From the NCBI RefSeq assembly GCF_014640555.1, contig NZ_BMHE01000001.1, positions 186,001-250,000 of the forward strand: a stretch of 64,000 nucleotides of DNA. Reading direction: 5' to 3'. The DNA is from Paenibacillus marchantiophytorum (GTDB lineage Bacteria; Bacillota; Bacilli; Paenibacillales; NBRC-103111). Below, piece by piece: positions 18,454-25,723 of this stretch; position 1 is the stretch's first letter, and every line of letters starts with the position of its first letter. The translations under genes were made by a program, and so were the position numbers. The notes beneath the pieces are model-generated. The model saw only the letters and a list, made by a program, of their open reading frames with translations, ran no database searches and was not told where the DNA came from.

Positions 18454-19631
18454 CTTCGTTTCCCCCTTCTTTCCGCTGGTTTCTGTACCATCGGTGCAAG
18501 CTCCCTTACTACTCCTCGCAGTGCCGCAAGGAACTGCTCCACATCTTGTTCGTTATGTTCATCCGAGAAGCTGATTCTCAGCCCGCTAACGGCCTGCTCC
18601 GGACTGCATCCCATGGCCAGCATGACATAGCTGGGATCAGACTCGTCTGATGCGCAGGCCGACTTCGTAGAAAGGTAGATTTCTCGCTGCTCCAAGGCAT
18701 GCACAACCACTTCTGCCTTCATGCCTGCATAAGAAAAGTGAACAATATGCGGAGCCATCTCTTCTTCAATCTCAGATCCGGTTAAGCGCAGCTGCGGAAT
18801 CTCGCGGATTCCTTCAACAAATAAGCGCCGAATATGATATTTATGCGCAGTTTTGGCTGCAAGCTGCTCCGTAGAAATCCGGAGCGCCTTGGCCATTCCT
18901 ACAATTAGCGGTACGTTTTCCGTGCCTGAACGAAGCCCGGATTCCTGGCCGCCTCCCACAAGCAGCGGCTTGAGCTGAACGCCCTCTCTGCGATAGAGAA
19001 GGCCGGCACCCTTAGGGCCTCGGAACTTATGCGCCGATGCGCTGCATAGATCAATGCCCCACTCCTTAAGTCGCAAGGGAAGCTTGGCGATTCCTTGCAC
19101 GGCATCCACATGGAATAGGATTTTGGGATAATCCGCAAGCAGTTCGCCAATGTCTTGGATCGGCTGAATCGTACCTACTTCATTATTGACATACATGATA
19201 CTAACCAGAATGGTATCTTCGCAAATAGCCGCTTTCAGGGCTGCTATATCAATACTTCCCGCATGATTAACAGATAAATAAGTGACTCGAAATCCCTCTT
19301 GTTCCAGCTGTATGAACACTTCTTTGACCGAAGGATGTTCGATTTGTGTCGTTATCAAATGCTTGCCGCGATTGTGATAGCTGTAGGCCGCGCCTTTGAT
19401 CGCTAGATTATTGCTTTCCGTGCCGCCGGATGTACAGATGATCTGAGCCGCTAGCACGCCCAGGATGCCCGCCATGACTTCCTTGGCGCTGTTAAGCAAT
19501 TTCTCCGCTTGGACGCCCAATCCATGAATCGAAGACGGATTGCCATAGTGCTGCTTCATTACTTCGGTTATGGTGTCTATCACTTCTTCATAAAGCGGCG
19601 AGGTTGCCGCATAGTCCAAATAAAGCATCAC
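18450..19631 (-). CDS. Cysteine desulfurase (NifS/IscS family), ThiI partner
   Basis: 393 residues. PLP-dependent enzyme that frees sulfur from cysteine as a protein persulfide. It has the class-V start 'LYLDYAATSPLYEEV', the cofactor lysine in 'SASAHKFRGPKGAGLLY', the substrate His region 'TTQIEHPSV' and the active Cys in 'STKSACASDESDPS'. The 4-bp overlap with thiI points to a dedicated pair, as for NifZ-ThiI in B. subtilis. The start could be GTG 19631 or the adjacent ATG 19628. Confidence 0.95.
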   Translation of the reverse strand: MMLYLDYAATSPLYEEVIDTITEVMKQHYGNPSSIHGLGVQAEKLLNSAKEVMAGILGVLAAQIICTSGGTESNNLAIKGAAYSYHNRGKHLITTQIEHPSVKEVFIQLEQEGFRVTYLSVNHAGSIDIAALKAAICEDTILVSIMYVNNEVGTIQPIQDIGELLADYPKILFHVDAVQGIAKLPLRLKEWGIDLCSASAHKFRGPKGAGLLYRREGVQLKPLLVGGGQESGLRSGTENVPLIVGMAKALRISTEQLAAKTAHKYHIRRLFVEGIREIPQLRLTGSEIEEEMAPHIVHFSYAGMKAEVVVHALEQREIYLSTKSACASDESDPSYVMLAMGCSPEQAVSGLRISFSDEHNEQDVEQFLAALRGVVRELAPMVQKPAERRGKRR

Positions 19632-19695
19632 TCACTGATTCCCCTTTTTTCCTATTAAAACGTATAATCGTTGATAACTCAAGCTTGCGCCTAGA

Positions 19696-19738
19696 CACAA
19701 AAAGCTGACTCCCGCATGATACTCGCGGAAATCAGCTT
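19696..19738 (-). terminator. Terminator after the lytic transglycosylase gene
   Basis: AAGCTGA 19702-19708 pairs with TCAGCTT 19732-19738, and CCGC 19712-19715 with GCGG 19725-19728. On the minus strand the stem is followed by TTTTTGTGTC. Confidence 0.85.
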
Positions 19739-19752
19739 CCATCTTTCGTGCA

Positions 19753-20481
19753 TTATAGCGAAAAATTACGTTTATGGGTAAAAACCTTGGATACATAGGC
19801 CTGCGTTTCTTGCGGAAGCAAATGGAGCTTATCTGCCAAATCCTGGTCCGTCCGGATCCCTAAGCGATCAATTCGTCCAGGCCCTGCATTGTAAGCAGCA
19901 AGCGCAACGCCTTCATTGCCATTGTATTTCTTCACTAAATTACTTAAAAAGTGCGTGCCTGCATCCACATTTTGCTGAGGATCGAACGGGTTCGTTACTC
20001 CGAAGCCGCTGCCTGTCCCATCCATAAGCTGCATAAGCCCTTTGGCTCCTGCCGACGATACCGCCTGATGATTAAAACTGGATTCTTGCTGGATGACCGC
20101 CTTGACCAAGGATGAATCGAGACCGTATTTGGCACTTGCCTGTTGAATGATATTTTCGTATTGTGAAGTCGTAGAGAACGACTTTCCTGGTGTTTGTAAG
20201 GGTGTATACGCCTTGCCTAAAGCGGCCAAAGAACTGGGAACGCTAGTCATCGACGCACCGCCTAATAAAGAGCTCATGGCATCTTGACTGGTAAGCGCAG
20301 TTCCCGCAGCCGAACCGGAAGCTTGCCCCATCACAGTCTGCAGCAGCTCACTAAAATCGTTAGCTTCGTCTGTACTTGAAGACTTGGTGTCATCACCGGA
20401 TAGCAAACTCATTTTACTTAGCATCTGAAGCTGGAGCAATTCTTTCATTACTCTAGGGTCTATGCTGTTCGTGCTGTTCAT
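19753..20481 (-). CDS. Lytic transglycosylase, SLT domain (YjbJ-like)
   Basis: 242 residues. The C-terminal half (about 115-235) is a goose-lysozyme-like SLT domain: catalytic Glu in 'KAVIQQESSFNHQAVSS', then 'GAKGLMQLM', 'NPFDPQQNVDAGTHFLSNL' and 'ALAAYNAGPGRIDR'. It would cut peptidoglycan glycan strands. The first ~110 residues are Ser/Thr/Ala-rich with no signal peptide, as in B. subtilis YjbJ; export may use another route. The ATG at 20479-20481 has GAGGT 7 nt upstream. Monocistronic, with its own terminator. Confidence 0.9.
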   Translation of the reverse strand: MNSTNSIDPRVMKELLQLQMLSKMSLLSGDDTKSSSTDEANDFSELLQTVMGQASGSAAGTALTSQDAMSSLLGGASMTSVPSSLAALGKAYTPLQTPGKSFSTTSQYENIIQQASAKYGLDSSLVKAVIQQESSFNHQAVSSAGAKGLMQLMDGTGSGFGVTNPFDPQQNVDAGTHFLSNLVKKYNGNEGVALAAYNAGPGRIDRLGIRTDQDLADKLHLLPQETQAYVSKVFTHKRNFSL

Positions 20482-20632
20482 CCGTCAGACCTCTTTTCTA
20501 TCATTTCATCGTTATGTTCATTGTACACGTTTTGAGCCCCGGCGACTAGTCTGACTTACGAGCGCTATGAATAAAAAAAAGCCGCTTTGCCGCCCTAAGA
20601 GATGAGCGTCTGCATAACGCTTTCCAACAAAC

Positions 20633-20653
20633 TAGCGGATCCTAGTTCCCTTT
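20633..20653 (+). repeat. Single forward copy of the dispersed ~22 bp motif
   Basis: Reads TAGCGGATCCTAGTTCCCTT (20633-20652), close to the motif AGCGRATYGTAGTTCCCTT that builds the palindromic elements at 20686, 51088 and 63123. It is an extra copy 53 bp (centre to centre) ahead of the first unit of the 20686-20866 element. Confidence 0.75.
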
Positions 20654-20685
20654 GGGCTTTGCAATGACAGAGAGCGTCGTGTGAG

Positions 20686-20866
20686 AAGGAACTATGATCC
20701 TCTATATGGCGGGAACTGGGGTAAACGTAGTATGAAAGGGAACTGAGATCCGCTATTTAAGCGAAACCTGCTGATTCCAACCGGGAAATGGTGCAATAGC
20801 GGATTGTAGTTCCCTTTGCAGCGGAATATAGCGGTTTTCAGAATTATAGCGTACTGTAGTTCCCTC
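20686..20866. repeat. Dispersed palindromic element, copy A (reverse-reverse-forward-forward)
   Basis: Four copies of a ~22 bp motif: reverse at 20686-20706 and 20735-20758, forward at 20795-20817 and 20844-20866. Centre-to-centre spacings are about 51, 59 and 49 bp. The inner pair can form a stem with two perfect 10-bp arms around a 3x3 internal loop. It lies between corC (3' side) and the lytic transglycosylase gene (5' side). The same layout and overall length recur at 51088-51270 and 63123-63303. No coding potential inside. Confidence 0.85.
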
Positions 20867-21219
20867 AAACTCGCGATCATGGCACATTTTTGCCACAATC
20901 GAGGCTTGACTGTTCCCTTATCTCCGCGCGATAGCTAAGCTAGAGGATCTCATTCTGCCAAAGCTTGTTTATACCTCCAAACCAGCAGTAATTTGAACAC
21001 ATAAGTACGTTCACAGCTACCTTGTTCTCATCTCATCGCATCTCATTACAGCTCTTCTCTTCTCTTCTCTTCTCTTCTCTTCTCTTCTCTTCTCTTCTCT
21101 TCTCTTCTCTTCTCATCATCATCATCTGATCGCATCGAACCACTCCATCGTGATGGGCCGTCTACAACCCAAGCCTGGAGACTGGGGTCAATCTCCAACA
21201 TTTAAATTCTGGGCAAGCT
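20867..21219. other. Gene-free spacer
   Basis: No reading frame, RNA gene or terminator that I can support. It contains a weak further match to the dispersed motif near 20910-20945 and the pentanucleotide repeat listed separately, flanked by imperfect CTCATCT-like and ATC triplet runs. Confidence 0.6.
21052..21114. repeat. Pentanucleotide microsatellite (CTCTT)n
   Basis: Twelve uninterrupted CTCTT units (21052-21111) plus three further bases, followed directly by four ATC triplets. The preceding ~30 bp (TCTCATCTCATCGCATCTCA) look like decayed relatives of the same unit. It is intergenic and about 100 bp from a transposase remnant. Confidence 0.97.
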
Positions 21220-21456
21220 TCACTCACCCCAACCCAAAAACATGCCTCTTAGACCTTCGTCGATGGTCAAGATGACCTGTCGATAGTTGACTTGACATAC
21301 GTCCCCAGGCAAGACCCGGCTCCACTCTTCCGTTCCTCCGCATGAACACGTCGTGCAGAAACGTCCCTGGCACCTGTAGGGTACCACCTTAAGATCGTGG
21401 CACCCTTCACATGCGAGCAGCTTAATCCCTTTAATCCCTTTTTTCGGGTCCCACAA
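21220..21456 (-). pseudogene. Remnant of an IS91-like transposase (N-terminal zinc-binding part)
   Basis: A 78-residue frame whose core 'LLACEGCHDLKVVPYRC' and 'GRFCTTCSCGGTEEWS' carries the C-x2-C ... C-x4-C-x2-C pattern of the zinc-binding region that starts IS91-type transposases, followed by 'NYRQVILTIDEGLRGMF', which matches the family's 'H-R-H-V-I-F-T-I' region with one His changed to Tyr. The frame stops after 'FLGWGE', well before any catalytic Y or HUH motif. No terminal repeats or target duplication are visible. I read it as a decayed, truncated insertion. Confidence 0.7.
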
Positions 21457-21491
21457 TCCCGAATTAAATCCACCCCAAAACTTATGCTTTC

Positions 21492-21518
21492 AAAAAAAAG
21501 ACAGTCATTAGACTGTCT
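21492..21518 (-). terminator. Terminator after the corC-like gene
   Basis: 8-bp perfect stem AGACAGTC 21499-21506 / GACTGTCT 21511-21518 with an ATTA loop; on the minus strand it runs into eight T. Confidence 0.92.
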
Positions 21519-21528
21519 CTCTTCCATT

Positions 21529-22863
21529 TCAAGAAATATTTTGCTGTAACATTTCATTCTCTTCGGTAAACTTTCTGACAATGACACGAGAAATACGCAA
21601 ATGATCGGTTTCTTCCACGATAAACATAAACTCGTCATTGTAACTGACTTGTTGGTTCTTGCTTGGCGGAATCTCCGTTTGCGAATAAATCCAGCCGCCG
21701 ATTGTATCGTAATCATCGGATTCAATCTCAAGACCGAAATACTCATTCACTTCATCAATCAGCAGCAAGCCATCGATGGAGAACGTATTTTCATCCTTCA
21801 TCTCAATGGTTGGACGTTCTTCGTCAAACTCATCCTGAATTTCACCGACAATTTCTTCCATAATGTCTTCAAGGGTAACAAGTCCTGATGTTCCACCATA
21901 CTCATCGATCAGCAAAGCCATCTGGCTTTTGCGTTTCTGCATCATTTTCAGCAAATCACTGATATGAATAGAATCCGGAACCGTCGTGATCGGGCGTATA
22001 ATTTTCTTAATCCCTTTGAGGTTCGCATCCGGTTTAAGTAAATCCTTGATATGAACAAATCCAATAATGTTATCCTTGTCAGGGTCACAGACCGGATAGC
22101 GAGTGCGCATTTCTTTGATCGCTATGGCTAAATTCTCCGCATAGGAAAGCCCCGCATACAAGCATTCCATCTCGGTTCGCGGAATCATAATTTCCCGGGC
22201 TGTAGTCTCTGCAAATCCGAATATATTGTCAACAAGCGTGAGCTCTGTATTATCTATTAGTCCGTTTTTGTGACTTTCTTTCATGAGAACCCGAATTTCA
22301 TCTTCGGTGTGTGCCGACTCATGTTCAGTCGTAGGCTCGATCCCTGCACGTCTTAACATCCAATTGGAAATACCGTTCAGAATCCAAATAAACGGGTACA
22401 TCACTTTATAAAACAATACCATAGGCCCTGCTGAAAGCAGCGTAATTTGCTCTGCCTTACGAATGGCATATGTCTTAGGGAACTGTTCACCTAATGTAAT
22501 ATGCAGTGTGGTCATAAGGGAAAAAGCGATAATAAAAGTAATCGTGTGGAACACCGAATCCGGCAGATGCAGCGGAGCAAACAGCGGTTCCAGAATTTTG
22601 GCGAACGTCGGCTCCCCGACATAACCAAGTCCCAATGAAGTCAGTGTAATCCCTAGCTGACATGCACCTAGATAAGCATCGAGATTATTCATGATACCTT
22701 GTGCAAACTTAGCATTGCGGCGACCTTCACCAACAAGCGAATCAATCCGACTTCCTCTTACTTTCACCATAGCAAATTCAGCAGCAACAAAAAAACCATT
22801 CAACAACACCAGTCCAAACATTAACAGAAAACTGATTAACGTTTCGGGCAAAGGATCTTCCAA
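21529..22863 (-). CDS. CNNM/CorC-HlyC family membrane protein with CBS domains
   Basis: 444 residues. An N-terminal CNNM (DUF21) membrane domain with about four helices ('VLLNGFFVAAEFAMVKVR', 'LGITLTSLGLGYVGEPT') is followed by a tandem CBS pair (about 215-335; 'IMIPRTEMECLYAG', 'MALLIDEYGGTSGLVTLED') and a C-terminal CorC/HlyC transporter-associated domain (about 350-430). Members take part in magnesium efflux and resistance. The start is TTG 22861-22863. The gene is monocistronic, with its own terminator and a likely promoter at 22956-22984. Confidence 0.93.
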   Translation of the reverse strand: MEDPLPETLISFLLMFGLVLLNGFFVAAEFAMVKVRGSRIDSLVGEGRRNAKFAQGIMNNLDAYLGACQLGITLTSLGLGYVGEPTFAKILEPLFAPLHLPDSVFHTITFIIAFSLMTTLHITLGEQFPKTYAIRKAEQITLLSAGPMVLFYKVMYPFIWILNGISNWMLRRAGIEPTTEHESAHTEDEIRVLMKESHKNGLIDNTELTLVDNIFGFAETTAREIMIPRTEMECLYAGLSYAENLAIAIKEMRTRYPVCDPDKDNIIGFVHIKDLLKPDANLKGIKKIIRPITTVPDSIHISDLLKMMQKRKSQMALLIDEYGGTSGLVTLEDIMEEIVGEIQDEFDEERPTIEMKDENTFSIDGLLLIDEVNEYFGLEIESDDYDTIGGWIYSQTEIPPSKNQQVSYNDEFMFIVEETDHLRISRVIVRKFTEENEMLQQNIS

Positions 22864-22955
22864 TACCTTACCTATCCCCTATCAAGCGCGAAGCCGCACC
22901 AAGGAGAATAGGTACACCTCCCTTAATTTCGATTTGAATTAAAATATCACTTTTC

Positions 22956-22984
22956 ATTATATAATAATACTGTAAGCATTCAAA
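22956..22984 (-). promoter_or_regulatory. Probable SigA promoter of the corC-like gene
   Basis: Minus-strand TTTGAA (22979-22984), 17-bp spacer, TATAAT (22956-22961). The -10 box is perfect, the -35 box is weak; it lies about 95 bp from the TTG start. Confidence 0.5.
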
Positions 22985-23115
22985 GGTGCGAATATGACTC
23001 CTGAAGCCAAATAGTACGAGCAAATGGGAGTATATGCACTAAAATGAGGCCCTAACGAGTATCTACCCCTTAATTATCGGACTTAAACGTGAATTCACCT
23101 GTTTTTTTTCAAAAA

Positions 23116-23144
23116 AAAGAAAAACAAGCCGATCTCTCGGCTTG
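23116..23144 (-). terminator. Terminator after the 143-residue membrane protein gene
   Basis: 8-bp stem CAAGCCGA 23125-23132 / TCGGCTTG 23137-23144, loop TCTC; minus-strand tail TTTTTCTTTTTTTT. Confidence 0.92.
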
Positions 23145-23155
23145 CTTCTCTACAC

Positions 23156-23587
23156 TTAACCATAATAAGGGACTAATAAAAAATAGGCGGCAACCGCAAT
23201 AAATCCAAGCGCAATGGACCAAGCGCCAAGCCCCTTGTTCCCCATAAGAAGCGCGATAATGCCAAGCACAATACCGGAAACCCCAAGCAGAACAGGCCAG
23301 ACAAACAGGGAGGCCAACGCCACGAACAAAGCTATATACCCAACAGCCTTATTGCGTGTAACAGCCTCAACCAACTCTTCAATCTCTTCATCAGGAACAT
23401 CCGAGTAGGCATCTGCATGATCAGATGACTTGTTTCTGTACGGCTCTGCATCGTAGAATCTCCGGGTAGGAGCTGTGATCTCGGCTGCGTATTCTTCCTT
23501 ATGGTTCAGCCCGCCTTCTGTGCGGAACTGGTCGCGTTGGAACCGCTCCTTCGTCGCTTTGTCCATGAAATCGTCGTTGTTAGTCAT
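23156..23587 (-). CDS. Small membrane protein with acidic soluble N-terminus (DUF4190-like)
   Basis: 143 residues. The first ~75 are hydrophilic and charged ('DVPDEEIEELVEAVTRNK'); the rest holds two membrane helices ('GYIALFVALASLFVWPVLLG', then 'SIALGFIAVAAYFLLVPYYG') joined by 'GIVLGIIALLMGNKGLGAW', a hairpin typical of DUF4190-type proteins. The ATG has GGAGG 4 nt upstream. It follows the DUF1540 gene by 18 bp and they probably share a transcript. Function unknown. Confidence 0.82.
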   Translation of the reverse strand: MTNNDDFMDKATKERFQRDQFRTEGGLNHKEEYAAEITAPTRRFYDAEPYRNKSSDHADAYSDVPDEEIEELVEAVTRNKAVGYIALFVALASLFVWPVLLGVSGIVLGIIALLMGNKGLGAWSIALGFIAVAAYFLLVPYYG

Positions 23588-23605
23588 GGGGCCTCCACGC
23601 TGAAC

Positions 23606-23821
23606 TTACAATTTCTTCTTGGCTTTGAATGTGTGACAGCACGTATTGGCAACATTGCTTGCAGCATCTTGATGATCCGTATCAAATGATTCCCCAGCAA
23701 ACTCTTCGTTATAATTGGCGGTTGCATGTTGATCAACTTCAATCATGATGGTTCCTGCATGACAGTTGTTGCCTTGCTTCCAATATTCGCAATTGGCAAC
23801 TGAACATTTTACATCTGGCAT
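23606..23821 (-). CDS. DUF1540 protein, small Cys-rich
   Basis: 71 residues with the DUF1540 start 'MPDVKCSVANCEYWKQGNNC' and a matching C-terminal half 'SNVANTCCHTF', six to seven Cys in total, probably a metal-binding or disulfide-stabilised small protein, found in spore formers. The start at ATG 23821 is set by GGAGGT 7 nt upstream; the longer frame from 23854 lacks a site. Confidence 0.88.
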   Translation of the reverse strand: MPDVKCSVANCEYWKQGNNCHAGTIMIEVDQHATANYNEEFAGESFDTDHQDAASNVANTCCHTFKAKKKL

Positions 23822-23869
23822 CGTCAACACCTCCATTAACAATTTGCCCGTCAAAGAGGTGGTCTATGC

Positions 23870-24964
23870 TCACTGCAAGCTGTCAGATAGCACCAAGAAC
23901 ATCGCATGGGACCACAGCAGGGGCAGCGGGGGTTCGCCGCATTTCTGCAGCCACTCCGCGTAAGCATCCGGGGATCTCAAGGCGTCTGCGACTTGCTCAG
24001 GCAAGCGCCCTAGTGAATCTGCTTTACTGCCTATCCACGCCAAAGAGCGCCGCGCTTCCTCCAGATGGCCAAGTTCCTTCTGATACCAACCATACCAAGC
24101 TGTTAACAGCAGCCACTCGCCGCCGCCGAAATAGCGATCCTCGGCATAACGCTGAATGCCACCATGCTTCAAATCCGCCTCAATGGCTTGCACTGTGCTG
24201 CGCATAACCGGATCTGTGACTTCACAAACACCGAATGGAACAGCAAGCCAAAGCAGGCTCGCATCGACGCCAGACAAGGCTGGCTGCCATATTTCATCAA
24301 TGCAGTGAATCGACTTCACGAAACGGCCCTCATGAACGCAATGCTCAAGGATGAACCCTTTGATCATTGCCGCTTTTTCAAGCAGCTCTGAACGCCCTTC
24401 AAGCTCCCCTAGCGCCTTCAATCCTCCGTATACACAAGCTAAGGTCGCAGGATGAACATAATCCGGATTCTCTTCCCAGCAATCGAAATTCGGATAATGC
24501 CAGAACGTCATCAAATAATCAACGGTAATCTCAATGCTTTCACGCAGTTCATCCAACATATGACGGTGCCCCGTTTTTTTCACATGCTCCGTAAGACCCC
24601 ACAGCCAAGCTCCGTAACCGTCGAGCTGAAAGTGTCCCCATTCAGAAACATCGTCGCGGCCATCCAAATGATAGCGCGTACCCAAAAATTCGGACCGATC
24701 AATCCACTCATGGCGCTCATGCTTCTGAACTAAAGCATCAACCTGCGAGCGCTTATCCTGGAGAACACGGCCGACCCATTTATAGAACAAACCTGCGCTC
24801 TCATTTTCATCCACACGGTCCATCGCATTGGCGATGAACGTCCCATCTCTGAGCCAACTATAAGCGTAAGGCGCAAAAAGCGGAGAAGCAATATATCCGC
24901 CACGGGGGTGCTGATTCAATTTGATAATGGAGATACTGCTTGTGATTAACTCGTCGCGTTCCAT
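23870..24964 (-). CDS. GH15-type (glucoamylase/dextranase-like) hydrolase, catalytic domain only
   Basis: 364 residues forming an (alpha/alpha)6 barrel. GH15 landmarks: 'YSWLRDGTFIANAMD' (about 33-47), 'WGHFQLDGYGAWLWGL' (about 108-123), a general-acid candidate in 'FDCWEENPDYVHPAT' and the general-base candidate in 'GRLPEQVAD'. Family members release glucose from alpha-glucans or trehalose. There is no signal peptide and no N-terminal beta-sandwich domain, which bacterial glucoamylases usually have, so this is a short cytoplasmic form. The ATG 24962-24964 has GAGGAGG 9 nt upstream. The substrate cannot be read from sequence. Confidence 0.88.
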   Translation of the reverse strand: MERDELITSSISIIKLNQHPRGGYIASPLFAPYAYSWLRDGTFIANAMDRVDENESAGLFYKWVGRVLQDKRSQVDALVQKHERHEWIDRSEFLGTRYHLDGRDDVSEWGHFQLDGYGAWLWGLTEHVKKTGHRHMLDELRESIEITVDYLMTFWHYPNFDCWEENPDYVHPATLACVYGGLKALGELEGRSELLEKAAMIKGFILEHCVHEGRFVKSIHCIDEIWQPALSGVDASLLWLAVPFGVCEVTDPVMRSTVQAIEADLKHGGIQRYAEDRYFGGGEWLLLTAWYGWYQKELGHLEEARRSLAWIGSKADSLGRLPEQVADALRSPDAYAEWLQKCGEPPLPLLWSHAMFLVLSDSLQ

Positions 24965-24984
24965 GCGTCCAAGCCTCCTCTAAA

Positions 24985-25013
24985 AGAAAAAAGATGCGCG
25001 AATATTCGGCATC
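24985..25013 (-). terminator. Terminator after ypuI
   Basis: Near-perfect palindrome with GATGC 24993-24997 and GCATC 25009-25013 as outer arms; minus-strand tail TTTTTTCTTTT. Confidence 0.7.
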
Positions 25014-25041
25014 CCTTTTATCTTTTGTACGTAGATTGTTT

Positions 25042-25542
25042 TTATACTTTTTCGCCTTGCATACGACGCTGCGTGATGTAATCTGTTTCGTAATAGGAAA
25101 GATCCTCACGAAGCTCTTCGAATACTTTGGACAATTCAATCGTCAAATCACGCACTTCACGTGAAGGTTTTTTGCGGAAGCGGATGGCATCTTGTCCCGT
25201 ATAAGCATAACGGCCATCTTCGGAATAGCATTCATTTTTGGGATAGAAAAATGTATTCACGCAAGTATGATATACCTCATACAACACTTTTTCCGAAAAA
25301 TCCACATTAAAAGTAGGACGTCTCAAGCTAACGCCCAATTTCTCATACGCCACTTCACAAAATACTAAAAGATGACGAGTATCTTGAAGATAACCTCGGT
25401 AAAATTCATCCATAGCGGGATCATTCTCCACATTTAACAGTGAGAGCGAATGTTGATTCAGAAACAGCTCCATTTTGGCAGTCGTTTCTTTTAACTTCGT
25501 ACGCGTTGAATCACAAATATTTTTCACATTAAAAACAGCCAT
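25042..25542 (-). CDS. ypuI: YpuI family protein (DUF3907)
   Basis: 166-residue soluble protein with no membrane segment. It matches the DUF3907/YpuI family in length and in segments such as 'YRGYLQDTRHLLVFCEVAYE', 'VYHTCVNTFFYPKNECYSED' and 'IELSKVFEELREDLSYYETD'. No biochemical function is known to me. It is followed by its own terminator and faces away from the S8 protease gene, with 175 bp between them. Confidence 0.85.
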   Translation of the reverse strand: MAVFNVKNICDSTRTKLKETTAKMELFLNQHSLSLLNVENDPAMDEFYRGYLQDTRHLLVFCEVAYEKLGVSLRRPTFNVDFSEKVLYEVYHTCVNTFFYPKNECYSEDGRYAYTGQDAIRFRKKPSREVRDLTIELSKVFEELREDLSYYETDYITQRRMQGEKV

Positions 25543-25723
25543 TTATGAAGACCTCCTCTAATTGCGCTATTCCTATCCTACCATAAATTGACCTGAAAAG
25601 GTATATGTAATCCGCCAGTTTCCATGCATAAAACAATCCGCTGCTCCTAACTCTAAGGAAAGGTTATTTGTTTCGTTCATTTCTTTCATTGAATGCGAAG
25701 CCAGCCTAGAAGGAGGTTTGTTC

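Noticed and set aside
20633..20866. Regularly spaced ~22 bp repeats at 50-60 bp intervals as a possible CRISPR array
   Set aside because: The repeats are imperfect, change orientation in the middle, and the same four-copy layout recurs at two other sites; no cas genes are nearby.
21267..21746. 159-codon minus-strand frame overlapping the corC 3' end
   Set aside because: Out of frame with corC over its conserved C-terminal domain and contains the terminator hairpin; not a plausible gene.
23870..24964. Idea that the GH15 gene belongs to the cycloalternan system
   Set aside because: It is 27 kb away in a different transcription unit; no sequence evidence links it to the cluster beyond family membership.
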